Source: an uncultured Flavobacteriales bacterium | GTDB taxonomy: Bacteria > Bacteroidota > Bacteroidia > Flavobacteriales_G > Salibacteraceae | DNA length: 64,000 nucleotides | NCBI GenBank assembly: GCA_937121175.1 | Contig: CAKZKD010000012.1 | Coordinates: forward strand, 1 to 64,000 | Direction of reading: 5' to 3' | Part shown: piece by piece, positions 34,572-44,509 of the stretch | Layout of the letters: each line of letters opens with the position of its first letter | Position numbering within the stretch: position 1 is the first letter of the stretch | Notes under the pieces: model-generated | The model's database searches: none | What the model was told of the DNA's origin: nothing | Seen by the model: the letters and a program-made list of their open reading frames with translations, nothing else | Position numbers and translations under genes: made by a program

Positions 34572-37500
34572 TTAGAATTCTAAATCAACATCAAAATCAA
34601 AATCAGCACTTATAATATCCAGAACTACAGCTTCACCACTCAATGTTCCACTAATTTTTAGAGGATTGTCACCTGCTGGAGGATTTAGCGAAACGGTACC
34701 ATCTAGCGCAACTGACGCAAGCGTACAAGAACCAGAACCTCCTAAGAACCAATATCTAGCGGAAAGATCAGCCGACAAACTCAATTGAGTTTCTAAAAGC
34801 CCTAATTCGAAAGGGTCTATTTTTATTCCAGCACCGAAGGCCAGGCTATAATTTGCCTTAAATCCTATTCCGGCTCCAACAAAATCGTCACCTATATCAA
34901 CACCTAAATCAAAACCTAAAGACTGCTTCGCATATACGTAAGCTCCATCGTTCTCAATTCTGAAATAGCCTTTTCCCTCAAAATCGCCACAACCAGGTTT
35001 TACCGAAATTAAGTTCTCTTCATTTCCTACTTCAATAATCCAAGTCTTTTCTTTAGGCTTACTTTCAAAGAATAGAGTCCCTTTTGTACAAATTATCTCT
35101 TCCGAATTCCAACCCGCTGTTCCGGAAATCATTGGTGTTTCTTTATCGATATAGAATTGCAAAGCACCCTTTGACACACCTCCTGCCGATTCGCTGATTT
35201 TACTAGTAACGTACTGCGGTTCTGCAGCAGCAGGAATACTCCCTGCCTTAGAACTTTTTGGTGGAGCTGCTGCTTCGGCAAAGAATATTGGAGGTAAATT
35301 GAACTTGCTACAGCTACCTGATTTTTTGCCGCTCAATCCAGCAGTTCCAGCTTTTAACTCAAAATCGCAACCGCCACCTTCAAAACCAATAACGGTATTG
35401 GCATCGGCATCTGCCCCAAACTTAACGTGACCTAAAGAGCTGTTCCCTAAACTGAATTTGGTGAATTCACCCTCAACACTCTCCAGTCCTGCAACGAATC
35501 CTGCGAAATCAACATCGGCTCCAAAACCACTTGGAACATCCAATATTTTTAAATTAACTGGGCTTAAATTGATATTAAATGGAATGCCATTTTTAAAGAA
35601 ATCGAGGTTGAGTGTTCCTAATTTGAATCCTAAAACAGCGCTAGGAGAAATGTCTAAATCAATTCCAGCATCTGGAATGTCAAACCCGATTCCACCCAAT
35701 GTTGGAATTCCAATTTTACCAGCTTCGAAGGATAATGCTCCTAAATAATCTCCTCCGAAATCGAACCCAACTTTAAGTTCATCGTCCCAAATTTTTCCTA
35801 TTCCATTTCCGAAGGTAATGGTTCGGTCAAAAGCCTCTATATCCAACCAATTGGTTGTGTTCATTCCAAAAGACAAATCAGTACCCAAGTTAAAGTTGAA
35901 TGAGGCTGGGCTTATTGAAATCCCACCAATGGGGTTTTCTAATTTCAGTCCTTTAACACCTTCAATATCAACTAGGCCCAATTTAATATCCTCGTAGGCC
36001 AAATCAATTCCACTACTTCCTAAATCGAATGAAAACAGGTCATTTTTGAAACTCAGTGGGTTTTGTGCACTGAACCCAGCTTCTATTCCATTAACGTTAA
36101 TATCAATTTCATCAAGACCTAATTTTATATAATTGCTTGCATCAATATTTAAATCAAACGAAGCATCACCAATCGAAACTCCTGTAAGGTCATTGAACAA
36201 TTCAAATTTTTGTGGACCTATTTCAAAGTGGCGTTCGGTATCGTCATACACCAATTTTTCGACAGGATTAATGAATAAGCTCACCTTGTCAATCTTTAAG
36301 TCTAGCGTTGCATTTTCCAGCTTGACATATTTTTGTTGGTCGTATTGCAATAGGATTTTTTCGGTTAAATCAACCGTCACTTTCTTATCCTGTTTCTCCA
36401 AGTTAATTCCCTTGGTTTCGTCCATCCAAGCAACGTAATTTTTAGAAGACTCTGTAAAATCTAGTCGGTCGTCCACATCTAAAGTGGAAGAAATAGTTCC
36501 ATAATTGATTTTTCCTCCTGCTTCGTTAATTTCAATGTTTTTATCGCTTGAGGCATTGATTTTCAGGACGTTGTTTTCAAGAACATAGGTTAAGTCTCCA
36601 GCTGCTACATCAACTTTTGAAGCTGTGTTTTTTGCAGACCAAGTTGCGCCATTCACCGTGGCATTAATCGAACCTAAGTTTCCATTTGAAGTTAAAGTAA
36701 CCGTATTGGAACCGGCATAAGCAAGCGTTTTTTCATTACCCGTAATGGTCGCTTTTACTTTACCAGAGTTGGTTTTGTAGGTTGCTTTTATGCCTGATTC
36801 CGTAGTACCATTTTTATCGATTTCTAATCCGTTGGTTAAAGTTTCTTGTATGGAAATAACATCCGAACCATCGGTAATCTTTAAATCACCCTCGTCGTCC
36901 ATTTCGAATACTACTCCACCAAGAGTAAGTTTATAATCAGCTTCTAAATCATCCGCATCGGCAGAAACTTCTATAAGGTTTCCATTTTGGTCAATGCTCA
37001 TGGTATAGTCTTCATCGTCTCTAGAAGCTTTTGCCAATAACCCAGCACCTTTAATTTCTAATGTTGACTCATCCGACTCTGCTGTGAAGTTGTAACTGTC
37101 TGAACCATCGGTTAACGTAAACGCACCCGTTTCTGCACTAAAGTCAGCATTTGATAAATAGATTATTTGTCCACCGTTGTAGTTGAAGTTTAACTTTCTG
37201 TCTTTTAAAGCTCCAACAACATCAAAGGTTACTCCTGGGTCTTTGAATTGGACGGTGTATAATCCTTCTTTGTTTCCACCAGCCGAAATTCCACTTCCGT
37301 CAATAAAAATGGCACCGCTCATGGTGTCTTTAGGAATCATGTATCCAGAGAAATCGTATCTAGAATCCTTGTAACTAAAGCTTCCAAATTCACCCGAAAT
37401 TCCTTCATATTCTTCAGCTGCAGCCATAGGAATTCCACTTTTGCAACCTGCGGCAGTTAAGGTTGTTTCACTATCTGATAGGTAGAGAGACCCGAATTTT

Positions 37501-40500
37501 TGGATTTTATTTCCTATTAAATCCACTTTGTAATTGTCTTTTTCTAAGCCTAATCGTCCAAAACCTTTTCCATATCCCGAAACGCTTAATGTATATCCTT
37601 CTCCATTAAACCAGGCAAATGCAGAATCGGCAAGTACACCCGAATTAATTTCGTAGTCGTTTTTGTATTTGAAGTACAAGTCTCCTGTTTTCTCCTTTGG
37701 TGCTGCTTTTAGGTTGAATTTTATATCGCTATTTTCAAAAAGTACTCGGCCAGAATCAACCCCTGCATTTCCTCCTACTCCAAATTTATTTCCGTCAACT
37801 TCCATTTGAATAAAAGCATAGTCTCCGTTCTGTAATTCACCATAGAATTTTTTCGTGGCATCATGCTCGTAGTTAATAGTTCCGCTCAAATTTGGCTTAT
37901 CAAACGTGGCATCCATCTTTTTTCCTTTGTAATCCAAGTGAGCTTCTCCAACGTATTGTGCATCTGCTTCCCCCTTAAAATCAATTGCGCTGCTTTTGTA
38001 AGTGAAAGCTCCTTTTTTATCATTTGCCCAAAAAGTTGCGCCTAACTTGGTTCCGTCAATATCCATGTCAGCTTTTACAATTTTTGTCGAAGGGTCAGCC
38101 TCCATATCGTAAATTGTGTTTTCGTACGTGAAGCCTGCAAACGCTTTGCTGTTTTCGACCATTCCATAAACTGATTTATCGGTGGCATAGGTGAAATCAC
38201 CTCGCAATTTTTTGGTATTACCGTTTCCACTTACTTTCAGTAGCTTACCGTCGTATTCTACTGTTGCATCTATTAGTTTTCGGTCAAAAGTGAGATTCGA
38301 CGTAAGTTTCATACCCTCTAATGTTCCGTTAACAAAAGCTTTTCCTTTGGTTTTAGAGCCGAAATCCAAGCTATTACTTCCAGCTGCAATTTTCATATCA
38401 AAATTCCCGTTGGAATAACCGGTTCCTGTAAGCTCGTTGCTTCCTTTTTTAAATCCAATATATGCTCCAGGAACACCACTGTCTTCTTTTTTCTCTAAAC
38501 CAGCATAAATCTCTTTGCCTTTGTTTTCATACCAGAATTGATTTCCGGCAGAACCAATTTGAAGTCCTAAAACATCGCTATCTAAGAGGGGAATTTCAAC
38601 TTTTGGCAATTCTGTTATTTCTTCAATGACTTCGATTAATTCTGTTCCGGCCATTGCCGCAGCTTGAGCTGCACCGCCTGAACGTCTGTTTCCGTTAATA
38701 CAAGAAATATCTCCGGTTACGTTCATAGTGTAATTGGTACCCGATATTTTCATATCCGCGACCCAATCACTTTGGAAAATAGCGCCGCCTGTTTTTCCAT
38801 CAATGATTTGCATAAAGGTGGTTTGAGCTAAATCTGTGCTCTTATCGAACTTAAAAGCATCACCTTGTAAACTCATGTGGTGATACATTCTGCCCTCAAA
38901 ACCAACACAATTGAATGGTTCCATAATAGGAATTCCAGTTCCAGTTTTGTCTTCGAAATACGAATCGAAATACCAATATTTGGTGCCGTCTTTATCTCCA
39001 ACAATAATATTAGCCTGCATTGGAACCTCAACTGGAAGGAGCATTTTACCTTCAATTTTTCCAGCGAAAACGGTTCCTAAATTCGGGTCATTATTCACCA
39101 ATTCTACCCAACCTTTAAATTCATTCATTGGGTTATTAATCTCTAGATAAGTCGAACCGGTTACCTCTCGTTGACTCTCCATTCCTTTTTTGTAAGGAAC
39201 TTTAGGAGGAGCAAGTGAAGCGTTCTCAAATTCAGGTTGATACTTTTCGTCAACCCCCATTACGCTACTAAATGCCATTTTTGGAGGACCGTCTCCTCCA
39301 TCTAATCGATTTCCTAAATCAACATCTGACAATAGAGAAATCATATAAAAACCGCTTTCGTAGGTAGCTGCTATTTCATTCAAGAGAAATTTAAATCCTC
39401 CGTGGCTGCCACTTATCGGTGAACTCAAGCTTCTACTCCCATTGCGCTTGCCAAATCCGATATAGCCATCGCCATAAATTTTAAAATCGGACATATTGCT
39501 GAATTTTGCATCCAACACCGGGTAGGTAATATCAACAGTCACATCTAATCGTTCTCGGTCTGCAAAAACGGCTCGTTTAATATCCACGTCCATTTTATTA
39601 TCACCACCGTAAGGATTGAATTTTAGTTTTCGATTGCCTAGTTCTTGGTCAATAAATCCTTCCATAACACCTTCATTGGTAAGTGGAACAGTAAACGAAA
39701 AGACTTCATTTGGTCCCAGAAATGGTATTTTAAACTCGCCTGTGAGCTTACTTTCAGTTAGGTTACTTTTTTCGATATTGATAAGCCCGGCTAACGTTGA
39801 AGGAAAACTGTTGAAGGCTAATTCATCGTCTTCTACTTCAAACTCCCATTTAAAAAACAATCCTTCGGAGTTGGTATAAAAACGAGTTCTTCCTTTTTGT
39901 TCTACATCAAATTCGCTGTCGAATTTGGCTTTAAGCTGACCAGTATTGTCCATGTTTTTGGTAAATACAGCTTTAAATTTTGAAAAGTAAACCCCTTTCC
40001 ATTCCTTGTCAGAAGAGCGACTCCCAGGAGATTCTGTTTCGGAAAGGTCGATAATGGCATTGTAAGGTTTAAGCGCAAAGGACGAATTCTCGATTGGCGT
40101 AAAATGATTAGGTGCGTTACTCATGAGGTATGGAGCTTCGAAAACGAATAAACTGTTGGCATCTTCAAAAGGAATGATGTACCCTTTTTCATCGTTGGTT
40201 GGAATGTAATCCGGCAAATGAAATTCACCACCCAAACGCAGGTTGTAGGTGTTTTGCCCAACCTGAATATCACCGGGTTCTTTCAAGAAAAGTTTATGAT
40301 GCAACGGGTCTGCTAAGTCAAACTCATTTTCACCCGACAATAATCCAGTTCCGGAAATTTTGTAGTCTTTATCTACTTGGTAATAGGCCAATTCGGTTTT
40401 AACAATTGCAGGTTGCCCACCTTTTACTGGATGCGGCAGTGGCCATTCGATAATACCCCCGTAGTACAGTCCTCTTTTGGTCAATTTACCTGTTTTAAAA

Positions 40501-41987
40501 ATAAAGGTGGCCGGTCCGTTTTCTTCAAGTTTTGGTTTCAAATCCAATGCATCTCTGTTTTCTAAGGAGAAAAGCACTTCACCGTCTTCCATATAATTTA
40601 GCCCAGATATTTCTTTGATTTTTACACCAGAAAACTCGCAGCTTACCGTGTCAGATTCGTCTTCAGACAATTGAACGATACCCCTACCCTTTAAATCTTG
40701 CAGGTCTTTTTTATCTACTCGCTTTACAAATACTTTGAAATTACCAGCGCTAAATTCCTCAATGAACGGAGGTCCATAAAAATCCCAAACTTCAGAAGCT
40801 GCCACTTCTTGCTCTCCGGAAGTTGCGGATACCTGCCATGCATAATGGTCATCGGTATCTAGAGTTTGATTCAGCTCCCAGCTTGCTCCTTGCGTTGACC
40901 TTGTAGAACCGAGAGTTTGTTCTGCCCAAGCAGGATTATTTTTAATGGCTTGTTCTGGTGATTGTCCTTCCTTAATTTTTACAATCTTAATTGAATAAAC
41001 AAATTCTTGTCCTTGAACTTTTTTGTCGGTAGCCGTCCATTCAAATATTTTTTCGTCATTTTTTCCAATTGTACCGCCATCTGCAGGTGACTTTAAAGAA
41101 ATTAAACCTCCAGTTGGGTAACCATAATAGAACCAGCAAAACTCACTTCGTCCATCATTAGCATATACATTTCTGCCCAAATTATCTTTGGCTTGCACTT
41201 GGTAAGAGTAGCGATACCCTACATCCAACTGTGTGGTAGTTAAGTCTAAATTAAACGTGGACTGCGTCATTGGAATGGACTCAAAAACACGCATGCTCTG
41301 ACCGTTTTGTACTGCAGCATATCCGTCGGCATTAGGGTCTAATATTTTCCAAATTGACAATGTGTATTGTGAGTTTGCAGCTAAGCTCGGCGAACCACCT
41401 GGCGAAGCCTGCCAGCCAAACAACACCGATTGAGGAACAGTTGGCGTAACCATCTTCTCACATTCAGGATTCATAAGTCGTGGCGGTTGTTCTTGGAAAA
41501 TATTCACCATGGCACACCCTTGTTGACTTATTTCTATTCCGGTTCTGTAGTCTAGAACAGTAATGCATATTTGATAGAAACCTTCTGGCAACCGACCGCC
41601 ATTCTGATAAAAAGCATTGGGGTCGGTTCCTGAAACATTTATGTTGTTGGGGTCTAAATACGGACCAAAATCGGTACTTTGAAGTACGTAAGGAACACCA
41701 GCCGATAAGGTAATTGGACTTATTGGCTGAAAGCTTTGTTTGGTTTCAATTTTTATGTTGTTGCTCTCAATTCTTATTTTAAGTCGAACATCAAAAGTCG
41801 GTCGCTGAAAATCATTGGATACAATAGTTGAACGAAACGAAGTGTTTGACGCAGCCGAGAAGTCTTTAAGTGATATTGGGTAAGGTGGAGTAACCGTTGT
41901 TGTTACATTAATAGGATATACCTGCGCGAATACATCACTTGCAAAGACAAGAGCACTAATGCATAATATGGCTTTAAATAACTTCAT
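34572..41987 (-). CDS. Giant TANFOR-domain protein, 2471 residues
   Basis: After the signal peptide (to about residue 22), residues 23-190 match the TANFOR domain of Bacteroidota giant proteins: YPINVTTTVTPPYPISLKDF, FDVRLKIRIES, a GGRLPEGFYQICITVLDY strand and a MNPECEKM linker. Two fibronectin-like units follow (about 190-410). From about 410 to the end the protein is almost entirely short amphipathic beta-strands with Asp/Asn/Gly turns, some repeated at 20-30 residue intervals (KLRGDFTYATDKSVYG, GAFTYKSSAIDFKG). There is an alanine-rich break near 1140 and a low-complexity SSKAGSIPAAAEPQ linker near 2270. The chain ends in alternating FDFDVDLEF without a known sorting domain. The start shares one base with the stop of the upstream barrel gene. 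I cannot assign a function beyond a very large surface or periplasm-spanning beta structure. Confidence 0.8.
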   Translation of the reverse strand: MKLFKAILCISALVFASDVFAQVYPINVTTTVTPPYPISLKDFSAASNTSFRSTIVSNDFQRPTFDVRLKIRIESNNIKIETKQSFQPISPITLSAGVPYVLQSTDFGPYLDPNNINVSGTDPNAFYQNGGRLPEGFYQICITVLDYRTGIEISQQGCAMVNIFQEQPPRLMNPECEKMVTPTVPQSVLFGWQASPGGSPSLAANSQYTLSIWKILDPNADGYAAVQNGQSMRVFESIPMTQSTFNLDLTTTQLDVGYRYSYQVQAKDNLGRNVYANDGRSEFCWFYYGYPTGGLISLKSPADGGTIGKNDEKIFEWTATDKKVQGQEFVYSIKIVKIKEGQSPEQAIKNNPAWAEQTLGSTRSTQGASWELNQTLDTDDHYAWQVSATSGEQEVAASEVWDFYGPPFIEEFSAGNFKVFVKRVDKKDLQDLKGRGIVQLSEDESDTVSCEFSGVKIKEISGLNYMEDGEVLFSLENRDALDLKPKLEENGPATFIFKTGKLTKRGLYYGGIIEWPLPHPVKGGQPAIVKTELAYYQVDKDYKISGTGLLSGENEFDLADPLHHKLFLKEPGDIQVGQNTYNLRLGGEFHLPDYIPTNDEKGYIIPFEDANSLFVFEAPYLMSNAPNHFTPIENSSFALKPYNAIIDLSETESPGSRSSDKEWKGVYFSKFKAVFTKNMDNTGQLKAKFDSEFDVEQKGRTRFYTNSEGLFFKWEFEVEDDELAFNSFPSTLAGLINIEKSNLTESKLTGEFKIPFLGPNEVFSFTVPLTNEGVMEGFIDQELGNRKLKFNPYGGDNKMDVDIKRAVFADRERLDVTVDITYPVLDAKFSNMSDFKIYGDGYIGFGKRNGSRSLSSPISGSHGGFKFLLNEIAATYESGFYMISLLSDVDLGNRLDGGDGPPKMAFSSVMGVDEKYQPEFENASLAPPKVPYKKGMESQREVTGSTYLEINNPMNEFKGWVELVNNDPNLGTVFAGKIEGKMLLPVEVPMQANIIVGDKDGTKYWYFDSYFEDKTGTGIPIMEPFNCVGFEGRMYHHMSLQGDAFKFDKSTDLAQTTFMQIIDGKTGGAIFQSDWVADMKISGTNYTMNVTGDISCINGNRRSGGAAQAAAMAGTELIEVIEEITELPKVEIPLLDSDVLGLQIGSAGNQFWYENKGKEIYAGLEKKEDSGVPGAYIGFKKGSNELTGTGYSNGNFDMKIAAGSNSLDFGSKTKGKAFVNGTLEGMKLTSNLTFDRKLIDATVEYDGKLLKVSGNGNTKKLRGDFTYATDKSVYGMVENSKAFAGFTYENTIYDMEADPSTKIVKADMDIDGTKLGATFWANDKKGAFTYKSSAIDFKGEADAQYVGEAHLDYKGKKMDATFDKPNLSGTINYEHDATKKFYGELQNGDYAFIQMEVDGNKFGVGGNAGVDSGRVLFENSDIKFNLKAAPKEKTGDLYFKYKNDYEINSGVLADSAFAWFNGEGYTLSVSGYGKGFGRLGLEKDNYKVDLIGNKIQKFGSLYLSDSETTLTAAGCKSGIPMAAAEEYEGISGEFGSFSYKDSRYDFSGYMIPKDTMSGAIFIDGSGISAGGNKEGLYTVQFKDPGVTFDVVGALKDRKLNFNYNGGQIIYLSNADFSAETGAFTLTDGSDSYNFTAESDESTLEIKGAGLLAKASRDDEDYTMSIDQNGNLIEVSADADDLEADYKLTLGGVVFEMDDEGDLKITDGSDVISIQETLTNGLEIDKNGTTESGIKATYKTNSGKVKATITGNEKTLAYAGSNTVTLTSNGNLGSINATVNGATWSAKNTASKVDVAAGDLTYVLENNVLKINASSDKNIEINEAGGKINYGTISSTLDVDDRLDFTESSKNYVAWMDETKGINLEKQDKKVTVDLTEKILLQYDQQKYVKLENATLDLKIDKVSLFINPVEKLVYDDTERHFEIGPQKFELFNDLTGVSIGDASFDLNIDASNYIKLGLDEIDINVNGIEAGFSAQNPLSFKNDLFSFDLGSSGIDLAYEDIKLGLVDIEGVKGLKLENPIGGISISPASFNFNLGTDLSFGMNTTNWLDIEAFDRTITFGNGIGKIWDDELKVGFDFGGDYLGALSFEAGKIGIPTLGGIGFDIPDAGIDLDISPSAVLGFKLGTLNLDFFKNGIPFNINLSPVNLKILDVPSGFGADVDFAGFVAGLESVEGEFTKFSLGNSSLGHVKFGADADANTVIGFEGGGCDFELKAGTAGLSGKKSGSCSKFNLPPIFFAEAAAPPKSSKAGSIPAAAEPQYVTSKISESAGGVSKGALQFYIDKETPMISGTAGWNSEEIICTKGTLFFESKPKEKTWIIEVGNEENLISVKPGCGDFEGKGYFRIENDGAYVYAKQSLGFDLGVDIGDDFVGAGIGFKANYSLAFGAGIKIDPFELGLLETQLSLSADLSARYWFLGGSGSCTLASVALDGTVSLNPPAGDNPLKISGTLSGEAVVLDIISADFDFDVDLEF

Positions 41988-43705
41988 TAAAATGCAAATT
42001 GATAACCTATTATTCCAATATTTTCGGTGGCATTAACTGGAGGAGCAGCACTTGCTAAGTTTCGGTTTACTGTTGAATAGCTGGCATTAAAAGTGTGGTT
42101 TTTTCCAACTTTGTAATTTGCAAAAAGCCTTGCTGTGGTTATAACTCCTGCATTTACAGTGTTTATGGTCGTAACTAAATAGCTGGCAGCCGCACCCACA
42201 TTTAATTTATTTTTTAATAGAGGTTTAGAGGCTCCCACTGTTGGACCAACCAAATCGGTTTCGGCAGCAGGAGCAATGGATTTATTGTACGAAAGACCAA
42301 GCGTTCCTGTTAATTTGATTGGCTTATAGGTAATGTTGTAATTGGTCATTGCTAAGTAGGTTTGACTGTTTCTATCTCCATTGCTTACTGCCTCCTGGTA
42401 ATTACCAATTACCATTACGGATTGGTCAAACGTTTCACCTTTAAACATACGAGTGGCATTGGCACCGGCAGAAGTGGTTACTTGAGCAAAACGCAGGGTA
42501 TCGAAGCCTTCTTGAACTAATGTTTGATTGGTGCTAGTTGTAAAGTTGGCATAATTAGCCCCAAAATTCCATTTTTCATTTGGCGCATAGGTTGCCGAAA
42601 CAGAGCCAATTAATCGAAGCGTTCTTGTGAGTTTATCCGCATCTAAGTTGTTGCGCTGAAAACCCCCGGTAATTGAAAAGTTTAGTTTTTTATCTAAAAC
42701 TCCAAATCCGAGATTTGCGGTAACGTCTTCTAAATCATTATTCAAAAACACTGCACCTAGAGAACGATATCCAGGGTCAACTCGTCGGTAACCTAATTTC
42801 AAATTCGCCTCTTTGATTTTAAAGTTAGCGCCAAAATTCATGGCCTTTTTCTGAATGGTAGTTGGATTGGAATAAAATGCGTTACCAATATTGTTTAAAT
42901 AAGAATAGCCACTTTGAATGCCTTGTTCAATTCTGGTATCCTGCGTGAGTGCGCTAATCGTATATTCTCCAAACAAGGAAATCGACTTGCTTACAGGGTA
43001 TTTTCCGGTAAACCCGTACACCAAATTATCCGATGGCGTAATTAACAATGAATCGCTTCCTTCTAAAGAACTAGGGTCGTCTTTAGCTTTGAACACGTGA
43101 AATCCAATATTCTTATCTGCCTTTCCTACAATTACCTGCGCTCCACCACCCCATCGCTCGTAGGCAGGCGTTCCCACAATTATTAGATTTGGGTCGTACT
43201 CTATATTGGATTTTACAAACCGGCCAGCCAAAGCTTTAACGTGAATTATTCCACCTTCGGGTTGATACTCTACTCCACCTCCTACAAATTGATTACCTCC
43301 TAGTGAAAAGTCAGAAAACGTAACTGAACGCCATCCTATGTGGGCTGTCCAGGCTTTGTATTTTGGACTCATTCCAATTTGAGTAGGTACGGTAGGGTAT
43401 GTTCCGTCATTACCAGTAGGTGAAAACCGAGCAGAAAAGGGCATATTGATTGGCCCAGCTTTAATGTTAAGATTCGCACTTATTTGCCAAAAATGAGGTG
43501 GCCGTTGACTTGAAGCTCCTTTAATGTCATAAAATGTTGATGTGTAACCTATTCCGCCAGAAACCCCGGTTTCCTTTTTGACTTTATCCCAAAGTTTGGA
43601 TTTGGTCGACTCTTCCGATTCAGTTGCTTCTTGACCAACAGCTATAGCAGCTGTAAACAAAACTGTTGCAGATAAAATCGTTTTTATAAAATTCTCGTAC
43701 TTCAC
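41987..43705 (-). CDS. Outer-membrane beta-barrel protein heading the surface operon
   Basis: This protein of about 572 residues starts at the GTG at 43705 (a TTG at 43708 is an alternative). It has a signal peptide ending near AVGQ, an acidic/basic linker, and about 500 residues of amphipathic beta-strands (ISGGIGYTSTFYDIKG-like, FGANFKIKEANLKLGYRRVDP, NFGANYANFTTSTNQT), closing with GIIGYQFAF. The terminal Phe and the strand pattern are those of outer-membrane barrels. I do not recognise a named family. As first gene of the tightly packed operon it may anchor or export the giant protein encoded immediately after it. A weak -7-like TACCTTCA lies about 20 bases upstream, and the response regulator gene ends 81 bases upstream. 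Confidence 0.75.
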   Translation of the reverse strand: MKYENFIKTILSATVLFTAAIAVGQEATESEESTKSKLWDKVKKETGVSGGIGYTSTFYDIKGASSQRPPHFWQISANLNIKAGPINMPFSARFSPTGNDGTYPTVPTQIGMSPKYKAWTAHIGWRSVTFSDFSLGGNQFVGGGVEYQPEGGIIHVKALAGRFVKSNIEYDPNLIIVGTPAYERWGGGAQVIVGKADKNIGFHVFKAKDDPSSLEGSDSLLITPSDNLVYGFTGKYPVSKSISLFGEYTISALTQDTRIEQGIQSGYSYLNNIGNAFYSNPTTIQKKAMNFGANFKIKEANLKLGYRRVDPGYRSLGAVFLNNDLEDVTANLGFGVLDKKLNFSITGGFQRNNLDADKLTRTLRLIGSVSATYAPNEKWNFGANYANFTTSTNQTLVQEGFDTLRFAQVTTSAGANATRMFKGETFDQSVMVIGNYQEAVSNGDRNSQTYLAMTNYNITYKPIKLTGTLGLSYNKSIAPAAETDLVGPTVGASKPLLKNKLNVGAAASYLVTTINTVNAGVITTARLFANYKVGKNHTFNASYSTVNRNLASAAPPVNATENIGIIGYQFAF

Positions 43706-43789
43706 CAAAACGAGGCGAAGCTACTTTGAAGGTATTGGCTCGATTACAGGAATGTTACGAAACGAATGAATTGTGTTACGAACAAGAAA

Positions 43790-44509
43790 CTAGACAATAC
43801 TCAACAGAGCCATTAGATTATCTCTGTAATTTTTTGACAGTGGAACTCTTTGATTACCAACAACTACCACCTCTCCATTCACTCCAGTAATGTTATCTAG
43901 ATTGACAACCCAGGAACGGTGTGTCTGATAAAATTTTTCGTTCAACTTTCCAATTAAATCGTTCATTGTACTTCGAACTACGAATTTTTTGTTTTTGGTA
44001 AACACATCGATATAAACATGGTCACTTTTCAGGAATAAAATGTCCTTGAAATCAACTTTGTAGAATACATCCTTCTCTTTAATAAATAGAGAATCCTTTA
44101 GGATTCCAAGTGCAGCCTGCTCTTGCTTTATTTTTCGTTCGTGATTGGATACCGCTACTTCTATTGATGTAAATAAATCATCTTTATTAAACGGCTTCAC
44201 TAAAAAGGCAGGAGGTGCGACTTCTTTAGCGTGATTTAATGTTCGAGAATCAGAATTTGAGGTCAGAAAAATGAAAGGAATTCCAAAGTCTTCGTTAATG
44301 ACTTTAGCAACGTCTATTCCTGTTTTAGTGCCTTCTAATTGAATATCTAAAACCATTAATTCTGGGGATTCTTCCTTTAAAAGGTCCAGAGCCTCTTCGT
44401 AGGAGCTTACTGGTTCTAATACATCATAGCCTATTTTGGTAAGAATTGCGAATAGGTTTTCCGCAATGATTGCTTCATCCTCAACTATTCCAATTTTTAT
44501 TTTTTTCAT
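43790..44509 (-). CDS. LytTR-family response regulator
   Basis: This 239-residue protein has an N-terminal receiver domain (residues 5-120) with acidic pocket Glu10-Asp11, phospho-acceptor Asp55 (LMVLDIQLEG), Thr83 (FLTSNS) and Lys105 (LVKPFN). A C-terminal LytTR DNA-binding domain follows (about 140-239: LFIKEKDVFYKV, ILFLKSDHVYIDVFT, HRSWVVNLDNI). It starts directly after the stop of the histidine kinase gene, so the two form a two-component pair. LytTR regulators bind direct repeats near promoters. The adjoining surface operon, 81 bases downstream on the same strand, is the obvious candidate target or co-transcribed partner. Confidence 0.93.
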   Translation of the reverse strand: MKKIKIGIVEDEAIIAENLFAILTKIGYDVLEPVSSYEEALDLLKEESPELMVLDIQLEGTKTGIDVAKVINEDFGIPFIFLTSNSDSRTLNHAKEVAPPAFLVKPFNKDDLFTSIEVAVSNHERKIKQEQAALGILKDSLFIKEKDVFYKVDFKDILFLKSDHVYIDVFTKNKKFVVRSTMNDLIGKLNEKFYQTHRSWVVNLDNITGVNGEVVVVGNQRVPLSKNYRDNLMALLSIV

